This document shows positions 1-7,765 of a DNA stretch of 64,000 nucleotides, piece after piece. A program made the position numbers and the translations under genes. This stretch comes from Nostoc sp. UHCC 0302 (GTDB lineage: Bacteria; Cyanobacteriota; Cyanobacteriia; Cyanobacteriales; Nostocaceae). The stretch spans positions 7,914,001-7,978,000 of the forward strand of contig NZ_CP151099.1 in assembly GCF_038096175.1 (NCBI RefSeq), written 5' to 3'. The notes below the pieces were generated by a model. The model was not told the origin of the DNA. It worked only from the letters and a program-made list of their open reading frames with translations, and did no database searches. Position 1 is the first letter of the stretch, and every line of letters begins with the position of its first letter.

Positions 1-365
1 AGACAACCATTTACGTCCAGGCTAAAATCTTATCGACAAAGGAGACTGATAAAAGCGCTCCTGCTTCCCCAGTTTTAGAAATAAATCTTATTGATTCTGG
101 AGTTGGTTTTTCTCAAGCAGATTTGCCCCATGTTTTTGAGCGATTTTATCGCGGGGATCAAGCACGGACTCACTCACCATTAAAAGATAGTAATTCGATA
201 AGAGCGATTGTTGGTAATGGTTTGGGTTTGGCGATCGTCCGACAAATTGTTCTCGCTCACCGTGGTTCAATTAAAGCTATGAACCATCCAGAAACTGGTG
301 GTGCATGGATGCAAATTCAACTTCCTGAAGCTGTGGCAAACTCCCTTGGCCAAGACTATAGTTAA
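1..365 (+). CDS. Sensor histidine kinase, C-terminal fragment
   Basis: End of a two-component sensor kinase; the frame enters from outside the window (codons from base 3) and stops with TAA at 363-365, leaving about 120 residues. What is visible is the end of the HATPase_c ATP-binding fold: a G1-type box (DSGVGF), an F box (VFERFYRGD), a G2-type box (GLGLAIV) and a final strand (GGAWMQIQLP). phoU follows 28 bases later on the same strand. That placement is common for the phosphate sensor SphS/PhoR, so a phosphate role is an inference from context; the sensor domain and the phospho-accepting His lie outside the window. Confidence 0.85.
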   Translation, partial: TTIYVQAKILSTKETDKSAPASPVLEINLIDSGVGFSQADLPHVFERFYRGDQARTHSPLKDSNSIRAIVGNGLGLAIVRQIVLAHRGSIKAMNHPETGGAWMQIQLPEAVANSLGQDYS

Positions 366-393
366 AAATATCTTCACGTTTGAGACTACAAGT

Positions 394-1062
394 GTGAAAG
401 CTGTCCGTTTTATTCCCCATCCTCAAAGACCTCAGCTAGCACGCGCCATTAGGCGCTTAGAACGGGATGTATTACGCATGGGAGCTTTGGTAGAACAATC
501 ATTTCGCCTTAGCCACCAAGCGTTATTTTCCCGCGATTTAACAGCAGCAGAGGAACTTCCTCGATTAGATAAAAAAATTGATCGCTTTTATAGACAAATA
601 GAATCAGACTGTACGGCAATAATGACGCTGCAAGCACCTACAGCTCAAGATTTGCGTTGCTTGAGTGCTTTTATGCAGCTAGTGCGAGACTTAGAGCGCA
701 TTGGCGATTACGCCAAGGATCTCGCTAAGATTGCGATTAAAATCTTTCCTTATCCACCTCATGCGTCTTTACCAGAGATTGCAGTCATGTCTCACCACGC
801 ACAGGCGATGTTAGCAACCAGCTTAGTGGCTTTGGCAGATTTGGATGAAGCCGGTGGGCGAAACATAAAGCATCTGGATGACACTGTAGACGATGCCTAC
901 GATCGCCTTTATCATACTTTAGCCCACCAGCGAGATGTTCAAGGCGTGGTCGAGCCAATTGTACTGCTGGCGCTAGCGATTCGTTGTCTGGAACGTATGG
1001 CAGATCATGCCACAAATATCGGTCAAAGAGTGGCATATATTGTCACCGGCCAACGCTCTTAG
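394..1062 (+). CDS. phoU: Phosphate signalling regulator PhoU
   Basis: PhoU links the Pst phosphate transporter to the phosphate-sensing kinase and damps signalling when phosphate is plentiful; it acts in the cytoplasm at the membrane face. The 222-residue protein is all helix and has the two PhoU repeats with their acidic metal-binding helices (LMQLVRDLERIGDYAKDLAK in the first, IRCLERMADHATNIGQRVAY in the second). The length is normal for the family. An in-frame GTG exists at 298, but it overlaps the upstream kinase, and the PhoU fold begins after GTG 394 (VKAVRFIPHP), so 394 is preferred. Co-transcription with the kinase fragment is likely from the short gap. Confidence 0.9.
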   Translation: MKAVRFIPHPQRPQLARAIRRLERDVLRMGALVEQSFRLSHQALFSRDLTAAEELPRLDKKIDRFYRQIESDCTAIMTLQAPTAQDLRCLSAFMQLVRDLERIGDYAKDLAKIAIKIFPYPPHASLPEIAVMSHHAQAMLATSLVALADLDEAGGRNIKHLDDTVDDAYDRLYHTLAHQRDVQGVVEPIVLLALAIRCLERMADHATNIGQRVAYIVTGQRS

Positions 1063-1966
1063 TTAGACGTAGAGAATAGAAAATTACAAGCTAGTTGTAT
1101 GCAAAAAGAACTTTGAGCGGAGGAGGCCATTGCTCTAAGCTTCGGGATAATCACGGCAGTTGCTACAACTACAGAAACTAAACCAATGGACTACTTACCT
1201 ATTGGAGGAACTGGCGTAATCAGTAATTTACGCATTGTGCCAGCCCCTTGCTTTCGCTAGCTCACTCTTCTGGAATGATAATACAGTTTTTTCTACAAAT
1301 ACCACTATAGATAGATGTTAAATTAAAATCAAGTTTGATTAATGTTGAGCTATATATAATACTTGTTTCAGTATTATTACTTAATTATCTTATTTTTTTG
1401 TTATTTATATTACATTTAAAATAAAAATTAACTAACTAATATACATTTCACGAAAAGCTTACCTGTTCTTAAACTTACAGGATTAGAGTAACCAGATATA
1501 ACCTCAAGGCTGTTTTATATCTGACTAAGTGATAAAGCTGGGTAATTTATAAAATTCAATTTCAATTATTTAATATAAAATTTTATAATTTTTTAATAAT
1601 TAAAAACATCTCTAACAGTTGTTTTTCATGATGTTTTTATGCAGAAAACTTTTCTGAAAGCTGTGTTTTAGCCTTGATTTATAGCAATAATTAAACTAAA
1701 AGAGTTTTTGCAAATTATGATTAAGTAATTAAACAATTAAGATAAAATTTTTTGATAAATTCATTCTTCAATTGTCCACTGTATCAGTAAGCTGGCTTAA
1801 GCCTATTAACGTTAACTATGCCATAGCATTTATATATCTAATTTAGCTTTGATAATTATCAGCTTCGGCATTAAATCATTTGGAATAGATCGGCTTATTA
1901 AAATTTGCCAGAATACCTTGGATTAAATTTCAACCAATCAAAATTTCTAATCTAGAAAACCCTTTA
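1063..1966. other. 904-bp AT-rich intergenic stretch
   Basis: No convincing gene. Bases 1117-1259 form a short open frame ending MDYLPIGGTGVISNL... and TAG (from an ATG at 1185), possibly a gene remnant, but it has no clear ribosome site. A 9-bp inverted repeat CAGATATAA/TTATATCTG lies at 1493-1501 and 1515-1523 in strongly AT-rich sequence. The rest, rich in A/T runs, is probably the 5' region of the Crp-type gene that follows. Confidence 0.5.
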
Positions 1967-2575
1967 ATGATGCATTTTACAAGTCTTATCCCACACTCTC
2001 CTGTCGTCTCAAATACCACTGCTTTAAGTGGAATAACTTCCCAACGGCTATTTACCCGTCGGGAAGTTATTCCACCTCGCAATGATATACTCTGGCGCAT
2101 TGAGCGCGGAGCCGTTCGTACCTTAACTTGGGGTGAAGATGGAACATTCGTCACTCTGGGATACTGGGGGTCTGGGGATCTAATAGGCTATCCCTTTTCT
2201 AGAGTCAAGCCTTACCAAATTGAATGTCTGACAAGTGTGGAAGTGAGCATTGTGCCACCTCATCTTTTGCATGAAGATGTTAATGCCTTGTTATCTCATA
2301 TTCAACAGCTAGAAGAGCTACTGAGCATAGTACATCGTAAACCAATGTCATTACGTTTATGGCAATTTTTAATGTGGCTAAGTGAAAAATTTGGTCGTGA
2401 TGTAGAACAAGGCAAGCTAATCGATTTAAATGTTACACATCAAGAAATGTCTGAAGTCTTAAACACCACACGAGTAACAGTGACGCGGCTTTTACAGGAG
2501 TTTGAGGAAGAAGGGGCAATTTTACGCCACAAACGTCGTATTGTTCTACGAATAGGAAATAAGATTAGCAAATAA
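1967..2575 (+). CDS. Crp/Fnr-family transcriptional regulator
   Basis: A 202-residue DNA-binding regulator. The N-terminal part resembles a cut-down cyclic-nucleotide-binding beta-barrel (LWRIERGAVRTLTWGEDGTF, then GYWGSGDLIGYP), followed by a dimer helix and a C-terminal winged helix (HQEMSEVLNTTRVTVTRLL) that is the typical Crp/NtcA recognition helix. It is shorter at the N-terminus than NtcA and lacks a recognisable phosphate-binding cassette, so it probably does not bind cAMP; this type is common in cyanobacteria with unknown effectors. It lies upstream of a porin gene on the same strand. A 15-bp perfect inverted repeat sits inside the coding sequence near the 5' end (2028-2075). The alternative start (second Met, 1970) changes little. 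Confidence 0.85.
   Translation: MMHFTSLIPHSPVVSNTTALSGITSQRLFTRREVIPPRNDILWRIERGAVRTLTWGEDGTFVTLGYWGSGDLIGYPFSRVKPYQIECLTSVEVSIVPPHLLHEDVNALLSHIQQLEELLSIVHRKPMSLRLWQFLMWLSEKFGRDVEQGKLIDLNVTHQEMSEVLNTTRVTVTRLLQEFEEEGAILRHKRRIVLRIGNKISK
2028..2075 (+). repeat. Inverted repeat inside the Crp-type gene
   Basis: GTGGAATAACTTCCC (2028-2042) is matched exactly by its reverse complement at 2061-2075; after one mismatch a further four pairs (ACGG/CCGT) extend the stem. In RNA this would form a long hairpin about 60-110 bases into the message. Confidence 0.8.
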
Positions 2576-2733
2576 ATGAACAAAGCAATACTTTAAAAAT
2601 CTGATGATTGACTTGTGATAATTACTGCAAATCAGGTATATTTAACATTGGAGTTATGAGTAAAATCCCTGTACAAAATGTCAGGTAATCTTACCATAAT
2701 ATTGACGGCTTAGGTGTGAGTGAGAGTGAAAAA

Positions 2734-4356
2734 ATGACAAAATCCTTCTGGAATGTTCTTAAGATCAGTCCAGTTGTTGCAGCTACATTTATTGCTGTTA
2801 ACAGCGCTCTAGTGGCTGAGGCTAATGACCAAGTGACAACTGTTGCCCAACAGTCTCAACAAGAGTCTGATAGTTTTGGTCAGGTAACATCTGTTTCTCA
2901 GTTTTCTGATGTACAGCCTACAGACTGGGCATTCCAAGCTTTGCAATCTTTAGTTGAGCGTTACGGCTGTATTGCAGGTTATCCCAATGGTACTTATCGT
3001 GGTAACCGTGCTTTAACCCGTTATGAGTTTGCTGCTGGTTTGAATGCCTGTTTAGACCGGGTTAACGAGCTAATTGCCACAGCTACAGCTGATATTGTAA
3101 ACAAGCAAGACTTAGCTACCCTACAGCGTTTACAAGAAGAATTTTCCGCCGAACTAGCAACCCTGCGCGGTCGTGTAGATTCTCTAGAAGCCCGCACTTC
3201 TGAACTAGAGGCTAATCAGTTCTCCACAACTACCAAGTTGGTTGGAGAAGCAATTTTCAACGTATCTGATGCTTTCGGCGACAATGCAGTTGGTGGTGCT
3301 GATTTAAATTCAAACACGACTTTCTCTGACCGGGTTCGTTTGAACTTGTACAGCAGCTTCACTGGTAAAGACCAATTGCAAATCCGCTTACAAGCTGCCA
3401 ACATTGTTCCAAATAACACTGTAACCGGTACTAACATGACCCGCTTGGGTTTTGATGGTGATAACGGTAACAGTGTTGCAGTTGATAAAGTTAACTACGC
3501 TTTTAACTTCAATGATGCAGTACGTATCAAGGTTGACGCTACTGGTGCTGAGTTATGGGAAAACACCAACAACTTTAGCCCTGACTTTTCCAGTTCTGGT
3601 AGGGGTGCTATCTCTCGTTACGGACGTTTTAGCCCCATTTATCGCCAAGGTTCTGGTGGTGCTGGTGTAACTGTCACATTCAATCCTAGTGGTGCTCTCA
3701 GCTTAACAGGTGCTTATCTGGCTCCTAAAGCTAACAATGCTAACGATGGTTTTGGAGTTGCCGATGGCGACTATGCAGCCTTTGGACAGATAGCATTCCA
3801 ACCTAGTAAAGCTTTCAATCTAGGTCTGACATATGTCCATGCTTATGATGGTGCAAAAGATCCTGATGCTACTGTAGCTGGAAACCCCAATGGTATAAAT
3901 CTTTTTGGTGCCACAGGTAGTGTCTTGGCCAATAACCCCTTTGCTGGTGCTGCAACCACATCTAACCACTATGGGGTAGAAGCGACTTTCCAGCCCAACG
4001 AAAAAGTGACCATCGGTGGTTGGGCAGGTTACACCACCGCAGTCGCTGAATCAGGTGTAAATAGAGGTAGTGATGCAAGCTTCTTGTACTGGGCTGCAAG
4101 CCTTGGTCTAAAAGACTTTGGTAGAGAAGGTAATTTACTCGGTGTGATATTCGGCCAATCTCCCAGAGTCACCGATAACGATGTTGCGGGTAGAGAAGAT
4201 CCAGACACGTCTTATCATTTGGAGGGTCTCTATCGTTTGAAACTTACCGATAATATAGCTGTCACCCCTGGCGTGTTGGTGATTTTCAATCCTGAACATA
4301 ACAGCGACAATGACAACATCTACGTAGGTACTCTCCGGACTACCTTCACTTTCTAA
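2734..4356 (+). CDS. SLH-domain carbohydrate/iron-type porin (OprB/Som family)
   Basis: Major outer-membrane porin of the cyanobacterial Som type, passing small solutes across the outer membrane. Order in the 540-residue product: signal peptide (about 1-30, ending AEA), one S-layer homology domain (about 54-114, VSQFSDVQPTDWAFQAL and ALTRYEFAAGLNACLDR) that holds the protein to the cell wall, a coiled coil (about 120-160, RLQEEFSAELATLRGRVDSL), then a beta-barrel rich in alternating hydrophobics that ends in aromatic TTFTF, as expected for Bam-dependent insertion. ATG 2734 is chosen; GTG 2716 is in frame but adds only MSESEK. The gene stands alone and is followed by a strong terminator. Substrate cannot be read from sequence. 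Confidence 0.9.
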   Translation: MTKSFWNVLKISPVVAATFIAVNSALVAEANDQVTTVAQQSQQESDSFGQVTSVSQFSDVQPTDWAFQALQSLVERYGCIAGYPNGTYRGNRALTRYEFAAGLNACLDRVNELIATATADIVNKQDLATLQRLQEEFSAELATLRGRVDSLEARTSELEANQFSTTTKLVGEAIFNVSDAFGDNAVGGADLNSNTTFSDRVRLNLYSSFTGKDQLQIRLQAANIVPNNTVTGTNMTRLGFDGDNGNSVAVDKVNYAFNFNDAVRIKVDATGAELWENTNNFSPDFSSSGRGAISRYGRFSPIYRQGSGGAGVTVTFNPSGALSLTGAYLAPKANNANDGFGVADGDYAAFGQIAFQPSKAFNLGLTYVHAYDGAKDPDATVAGNPNGINLFGATGSVLANNPFAGAATTSNHYGVEATFQPNEKVTIGGWAGYTTAVAESGVNRGSDASFLYWAASLGLKDFGREGNLLGVIFGQSPRVTDNDVAGREDPDTSYHLEGLYRLKLTDNIAVTPGVLVIFNPEHNSDNDNIYVGTLRTTFTF

Positions 4357-4415
4357 AATTTGTATGGCTTAGTAGTTAGCACTTAATTGCTGACTACACA
4401 AAACCTGGTTATGAG

Positions 4416-4440
4416 AAAGCCCGCTTTTAGGCGGGCTTTT
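4416..4440 (+). terminator. Rho-independent terminator of the porin gene
   Basis: AAAGCCCGC (4416-4424) pairs with GCGGGCTTT (4431-4439) around a 6-base loop and runs into T residues, 60 bases after the porin stop codon. Confidence 0.9.
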
Positions 4441-4453
4441 ACTTAAGAACAAT

Positions 4454-4717
4454 TTACTGCGTAGAATTATAATCTTGCTGATTAGATAAATCAGTTGGGG
4501 GGCGATCGCTACTCCAAGCCCACCAGACACTACCACAATGACAGTAGTAGAACTCCTGCCATTTCCGGCGACGGTCTTCTGTAAATACAGGCGATCGCCT
4601 ATTTAGCCAAACTTTTGCAGCTTCTAGGCTACTTGAGCGACAGTTAGGGCAGCAAAATTCATAAGCGTGTATTGCCTTATTCGTCCATTCAGGCGAGATG
4701 GGAGCAAAAGCGTCCAT
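4454..4717 (-). CDS. Small zinc-ribbon protein
   Basis: An 87-residue protein of unknown role. It has two cysteine knuckles, CPNC (about residues 23-26) and CHCG (about 59-62), spaced as in a zinc ribbon, with basic and tryptophan-rich sequence between and after them (RRRKWQEFYYCHCGSVWWAW). Such small ribbons usually bind nucleic acid or a protein partner; neither can be told here. It is convergent with the porin gene and read away from the DUF3318 gene. The conserved-looking cysteine pattern argues that it is a real gene rather than a chance frame. Confidence 0.7.
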   Translation of the reverse strand: MDAFAPISPEWTNKAIHAYEFCCPNCRSSSLEAAKVWLNRRSPVFTEDRRRKWQEFYYCHCGSVWWAWSSDRPPTDLSNQQDYNSTQ

Positions 4718-4928
4718 GTAGTTAAAAATCTAGTCTTAATGCTGAGCCAAAACTTTCAAGTTTGGAACTGGTTAGCAAACTGTTACGAAAAAATCCCGCC
4801 ATACTATAAAACTACTTAACCAGTATTTTGATGGCTTTGTTTGTTCTATTTGCAATTTGCAAAGGTTTTCACCAATAGAATATCTATTGTAAAAAAGTGT
4901 AAGAACATCTCACAAATCAAAGGTTAAC

Positions 4929-4985
4929 ATGAAAAGTTTATCTTTTGTAGCATTACTGACAATGCACATTATGGCTAATAATTAA
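4929..4985 (+). CDS. Possible 18-residue leader peptide
   Basis: ATG at 4929 opens a hydrophobic 18-codon frame (MKSLSFVALLTMHIMANN) ending with TAA at 4983-4985, only 4 bases before the DUF3318 start codon. AGGT precedes the ATG by 5 bases. It may be a short translated leader coupled to the next gene, or chance; no homologue is known to me. Confidence 0.3.
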   Translation: MKSLSFVALLTMHIMANN

Positions 4986-4989
4986 AGCT

Positions 4990-5592
4990 ATGGAGCCAAA
5001 TGTTGAAATTCGCCGCTTGTTAGATGTGATGCCTGCTTCAGGTCGGATGACAACGAAAATCGTCAGCAAGCCGGAGCAAACAAAGGTGATTGAAGCCTCC
5101 TTTCCCCTACCTTGGAATCAGGAGCGACCCATATATATTAATTTCGATTTATGGCGTCGGTTACCGAAGCCGCAACGAGACTTGCTATTGTTGCAGATGG
5201 TTAGTTGGTTAACGGGAGTGAGGTGGTTTAAACCTGACATTTATCAAGGTGTAGTTTTGGCTGGGCTGTTGGGCGGAGTCATAGAAACAGCACAGTCAGA
5301 TATAGTGGGTGTAGTTGCAGCTGGAGGATTAAGTGCGATCGCCGCTTTTCGGATCTGGCGCACTAATAAATCGCAAGAGGCAGAGTTAAATGCTGATGCA
5401 GCTGCAATTCGCATAGCACAGCGGCGCGGTTATTCTGAAACAGAAGCAGCACAGCATTTGTTAACTGCAATTGAAACAGTAGCAAAGATTGAAGGGCGTT
5501 CTGGTTTAAATTTTACCGAATTGATTCGTTGCCAAAACTTAAAAGCGATCGCGGGTTTATCAAACGTGGGTGTGCCAAAAAGTTATGAGTAG
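4990..5592 (+). CDS. DUF3318 domain protein
   Basis: A 200-residue cyanobacteria-specific protein of unknown function. The first half carries the family signature (EIRRLLDVMPASGRMTTKI, FPLPWNQERPIYINFDLW); a hydrophobic Gly/Ala-rich pair of helices follows (about 82-125, GVVLAGLLGGVIETA and VGVVAAGGLSAIAAF), suggesting membrane association; the C-terminal part is charged and helical (QEAELNADAAAIRIAQRRGYSETEAAQHLL), with an Asn/Asp-rich pattern reminiscent of M48-type peptidase helices but without a zinc motif. ATG 4990 is the only sensible start. No operon partner downstream on this strand. Confidence 0.85.
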   Translation: MEPNVEIRRLLDVMPASGRMTTKIVSKPEQTKVIEASFPLPWNQERPIYINFDLWRRLPKPQRDLLLLQMVSWLTGVRWFKPDIYQGVVLAGLLGGVIETAQSDIVGVVAAGGLSAIAAFRIWRTNKSQEAELNADAAAIRIAQRRGYSETEAAQHLLTAIETVAKIEGRSGLNFTELIRCQNLKAIAGLSNVGVPKSYE

Positions 5593-5738
5593 GGCAGGGG
5601 ATAAGTAAATTCTAAATTCAAGCAGGAAGATTCATTCTGCCTCCTGCCTCTTGATAGAAGCTTCAAACAGCGCGTTTCTACTCTTGACTCTTTCGTTATG
5701 CAATTTAAATGGATAACAGCTTAGAAACTCAGTTATAA

Positions 5739-5900
5739 CTGAAACTTTCAAACCATGATTATAAGCCGAAAATAGCCGTAATCCCTTATGGTATCCTCCT
5801 TGGAGAGTTAGACGAACTATTTTTATACTTTACAGAGTCCAAGGTTACAAGCGATTTTATTGTTGATGTCTTAATAGATTGTTGGAAAAATGAAAGTTAG
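5739..5900 (+). pseudogene. Transposase remnant (ISAzo13-like)
   Basis: A frame with no start codon encodes about 53 residues including NHDYKPKIAVIPYGILLGE and LFLYFTESKVTSDFIVDVL followed by a Trp, the pattern I associate with the catalytic-core strand of ISAzo13-type transposases. It stops at TAG 5898-5900, and stops also close it upstream (TAA 5736-5738). No inverted repeats or complete element remain. The family name is from memory of the motif and needs a search; that it is a gene fragment is clearer than which family it belongs to. Confidence 0.55.
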
Positions 5901-5957
5901 CGATTTCTCAAAAGAAAAACTTTCTCGAAGTCGCCTGATCGCTGAGGGGAATAATTG

Positions 5958-7649
5958 ATGAAAGCTCCAGTAGATTTTGCCGACATTACAGCGGAAACTC
6001 CAACGCTCTTAACCGTGAGCGCCGAATACCAAGCCATCCAAACGCTGTTGAATCAAGCTCAAACCTCTGAGCAACGAAAAGCTGTCATAGAGCAGTGGGA
6101 TGCCTTACGACGCAGACTCAGTACGTGGAGAGAACTTACGCAACTGCACTTTCATCAAGACACGCAAAACCCAGAGTATAAAACTGCCCTAGACTATTGC
6201 AACGAACTTTCGCCATCTCTAATCGCCCTTGAAGTAGACCTCAAACGGCAACTGATCCACAGTCCCGATCGCGCCGAGCTAGAACAAAGTTTGGGACGAC
6301 AAGCCTTTTTGCTGTGGGAAGCAGACATCACGACTTTTGAAAGAGCGATCGCGACAGATTTAGTTGAAGAATCCAAACTCACCAATGAGTACACTGAACT
6401 GATCGCTTCGGCAAAGCTAGACTTCCAGGGTGAGCAGGTAAATTTATCGGGCTTGCAACCCTATCTGCAAAGTAAATATCGAGACATTCGTTACCAAGCA
6501 GAACAGTGTCGCTGGCAGTTTTTTGAGCAGAATCAAGACCGCTTTGATCAACTCTTTGAGCAGTTGGTGAAATTGCGCGATCGCATGGCAAAAAAATTGG
6601 GCTATGAGAACTACATTGCACTAGGATATCGTCGAGTACGACGGGTAGATTACGATCAAACCGATGTCGAACGCTATCGAGATCAAGTCGTTCAAGAGGT
6701 CGTTCCATTAGCGATCGAGCTAATTCAGCAACAGGCGAAACGGCTCAATCTAGAAACCGTATATTTCTGGGATGAGTCAGTCTTTGATGCCCAAGGCAGT
6801 CCTGCTCCAATTGGCGATCATGATTGGATGCTGGAACGGGCGCAAGAAATGTTTGATGCCATGAATCCATCGCTGGGTGACTTTTTTAGGATGATGGTTG
6901 AGCGGCATTTACTAGATTTGCAAAACCGTCCTGGAAAGGCAGGAGGTGGATTCTGCACAAGCTTTCCAACCTATGACGCTCCCTATGTGTTTGCAAATTT
7001 CAATGGTACAAAAAACGACGTCCAGGTGTTCGCTCATGAAATTGGTCACGCCTTCCAAATGTGGCGAAGTCGCCATTTGCCAGTTTTCGATTACCTGTGG
7101 CCTACCCTAGAATCGTGTGAAATTCACTCTATGAGCTTAGAGTTTCTCACCAGATCACAGATGGAAAAGTTTTTCGGTGATCAAGCTGATCGATTTCGTA
7201 GGCAGCATCTAGCTGGGTTGATTACGTTTTTGCCTTATGGCGTGGCAGTAGATCATTTTCAGCATTTAGTCTATGCCAACCCAGAAGCAACTGAGCAAGA
7301 ACGACATCAAATGTGGCAACAGATGGAAGCTCGTTATCTGCCTTGGCGTCAATATGGAGATTTGAACTACCTCAACAAAGGTGGACTCTGGCAAGACAAA
7401 CAGCACATATACTGTTCGCCGTTCTACTACATTGATTACACCTTGGCAGGGTGTTGCGCGTTGCAGTTTTGGGTCAAAGCAGAAGAAGATTATTCGCAGG
7501 CATTGGCGGAGTATATTGCATTATGCGATCGCGGGGGTTCTGCGTCCTTTCGAGAATTAGTGCGATCGGCGAATCTCATTTCTCCGTTTGAACCTGGCGC
7601 ACTTACTCAAGTTGTTGAAAAAGTGCGTCAGGCTTTGAAGATTGGCTAA
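5958..7649 (+). CDS. M3-family zinc oligoendopeptidase
   Basis: Cytoplasmic metallopeptidase that would cut short peptides. The 563-residue protein has a helical N-terminal half and, in the C-terminal half, the zinc motif HEIGH (His360, Glu361, His364) with a downstream glutamate in ESCEIHSMSLE (about Glu385-388) as the likely third zinc ligand; tyrosines near the end (CSPFYYIDYTLAG) match the substrate-binding region of M3 enzymes. Length fits the PepF/oligoendopeptidase group. The gene is offered TTG 5955 or ATG 5958; a GAGGGG ribosome site 8 bases upstream favours ATG 5958. It directly follows a transposase remnant, so it may have been moved here. Confidence 0.9.
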   Translation: MKAPVDFADITAETPTLLTVSAEYQAIQTLLNQAQTSEQRKAVIEQWDALRRRLSTWRELTQLHFHQDTQNPEYKTALDYCNELSPSLIALEVDLKRQLIHSPDRAELEQSLGRQAFLLWEADITTFERAIATDLVEESKLTNEYTELIASAKLDFQGEQVNLSGLQPYLQSKYRDIRYQAEQCRWQFFEQNQDRFDQLFEQLVKLRDRMAKKLGYENYIALGYRRVRRVDYDQTDVERYRDQVVQEVVPLAIELIQQQAKRLNLETVYFWDESVFDAQGSPAPIGDHDWMLERAQEMFDAMNPSLGDFFRMMVERHLLDLQNRPGKAGGGFCTSFPTYDAPYVFANFNGTKNDVQVFAHEIGHAFQMWRSRHLPVFDYLWPTLESCEIHSMSLEFLTRSQMEKFFGDQADRFRRQHLAGLITFLPYGVAVDHFQHLVYANPEATEQERHQMWQQMEARYLPWRQYGDLNYLNKGGLWQDKQHIYCSPFYYIDYTLAGCCALQFWVKAEEDYSQALAEYIALCDRGGSASFRELVRSANLISPFEPGALTQVVEKVRQALKIG

Positions 7650-7684
7650 TTTAAAAATCAGAATGTCGCTTTCGCCAACAGTAT

Positions 7685-7765
7685 CCGAAGGGAAGCTCAC
7701 CGTTGGCGTTCGCGCAGCGTGTCGCAGACAAGCCTCTCGTTCGCGTTAGCGTCTCCGAAGGATCA
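7685..7765. repeat. Interspersed GC-rich repeat overlapping a gene end
   Basis: A stretch with the sequence style of Nostoc dispersed repeats (GCGTTCGCGCAGCGTGTCGC, then GTTCGCGTTAGCGTCTCCGA). It lies between the convergent peptidase and the DMF-amidase-like gene, and its right end supplies the last codons and stop codon of the latter. Confidence 0.65.

Noticed and set aside
1117-1259. Short open frame ending MDYLPIGGTGVISNL...
   Set aside because: No ribosome site and no recognisable family; kept only as a note in the intergenic entry.
6379-6708. 109-codon open frame on the minus strand
   Set aside because: Antisense inside the M3 peptidase gene, with no motif or ribosome site.
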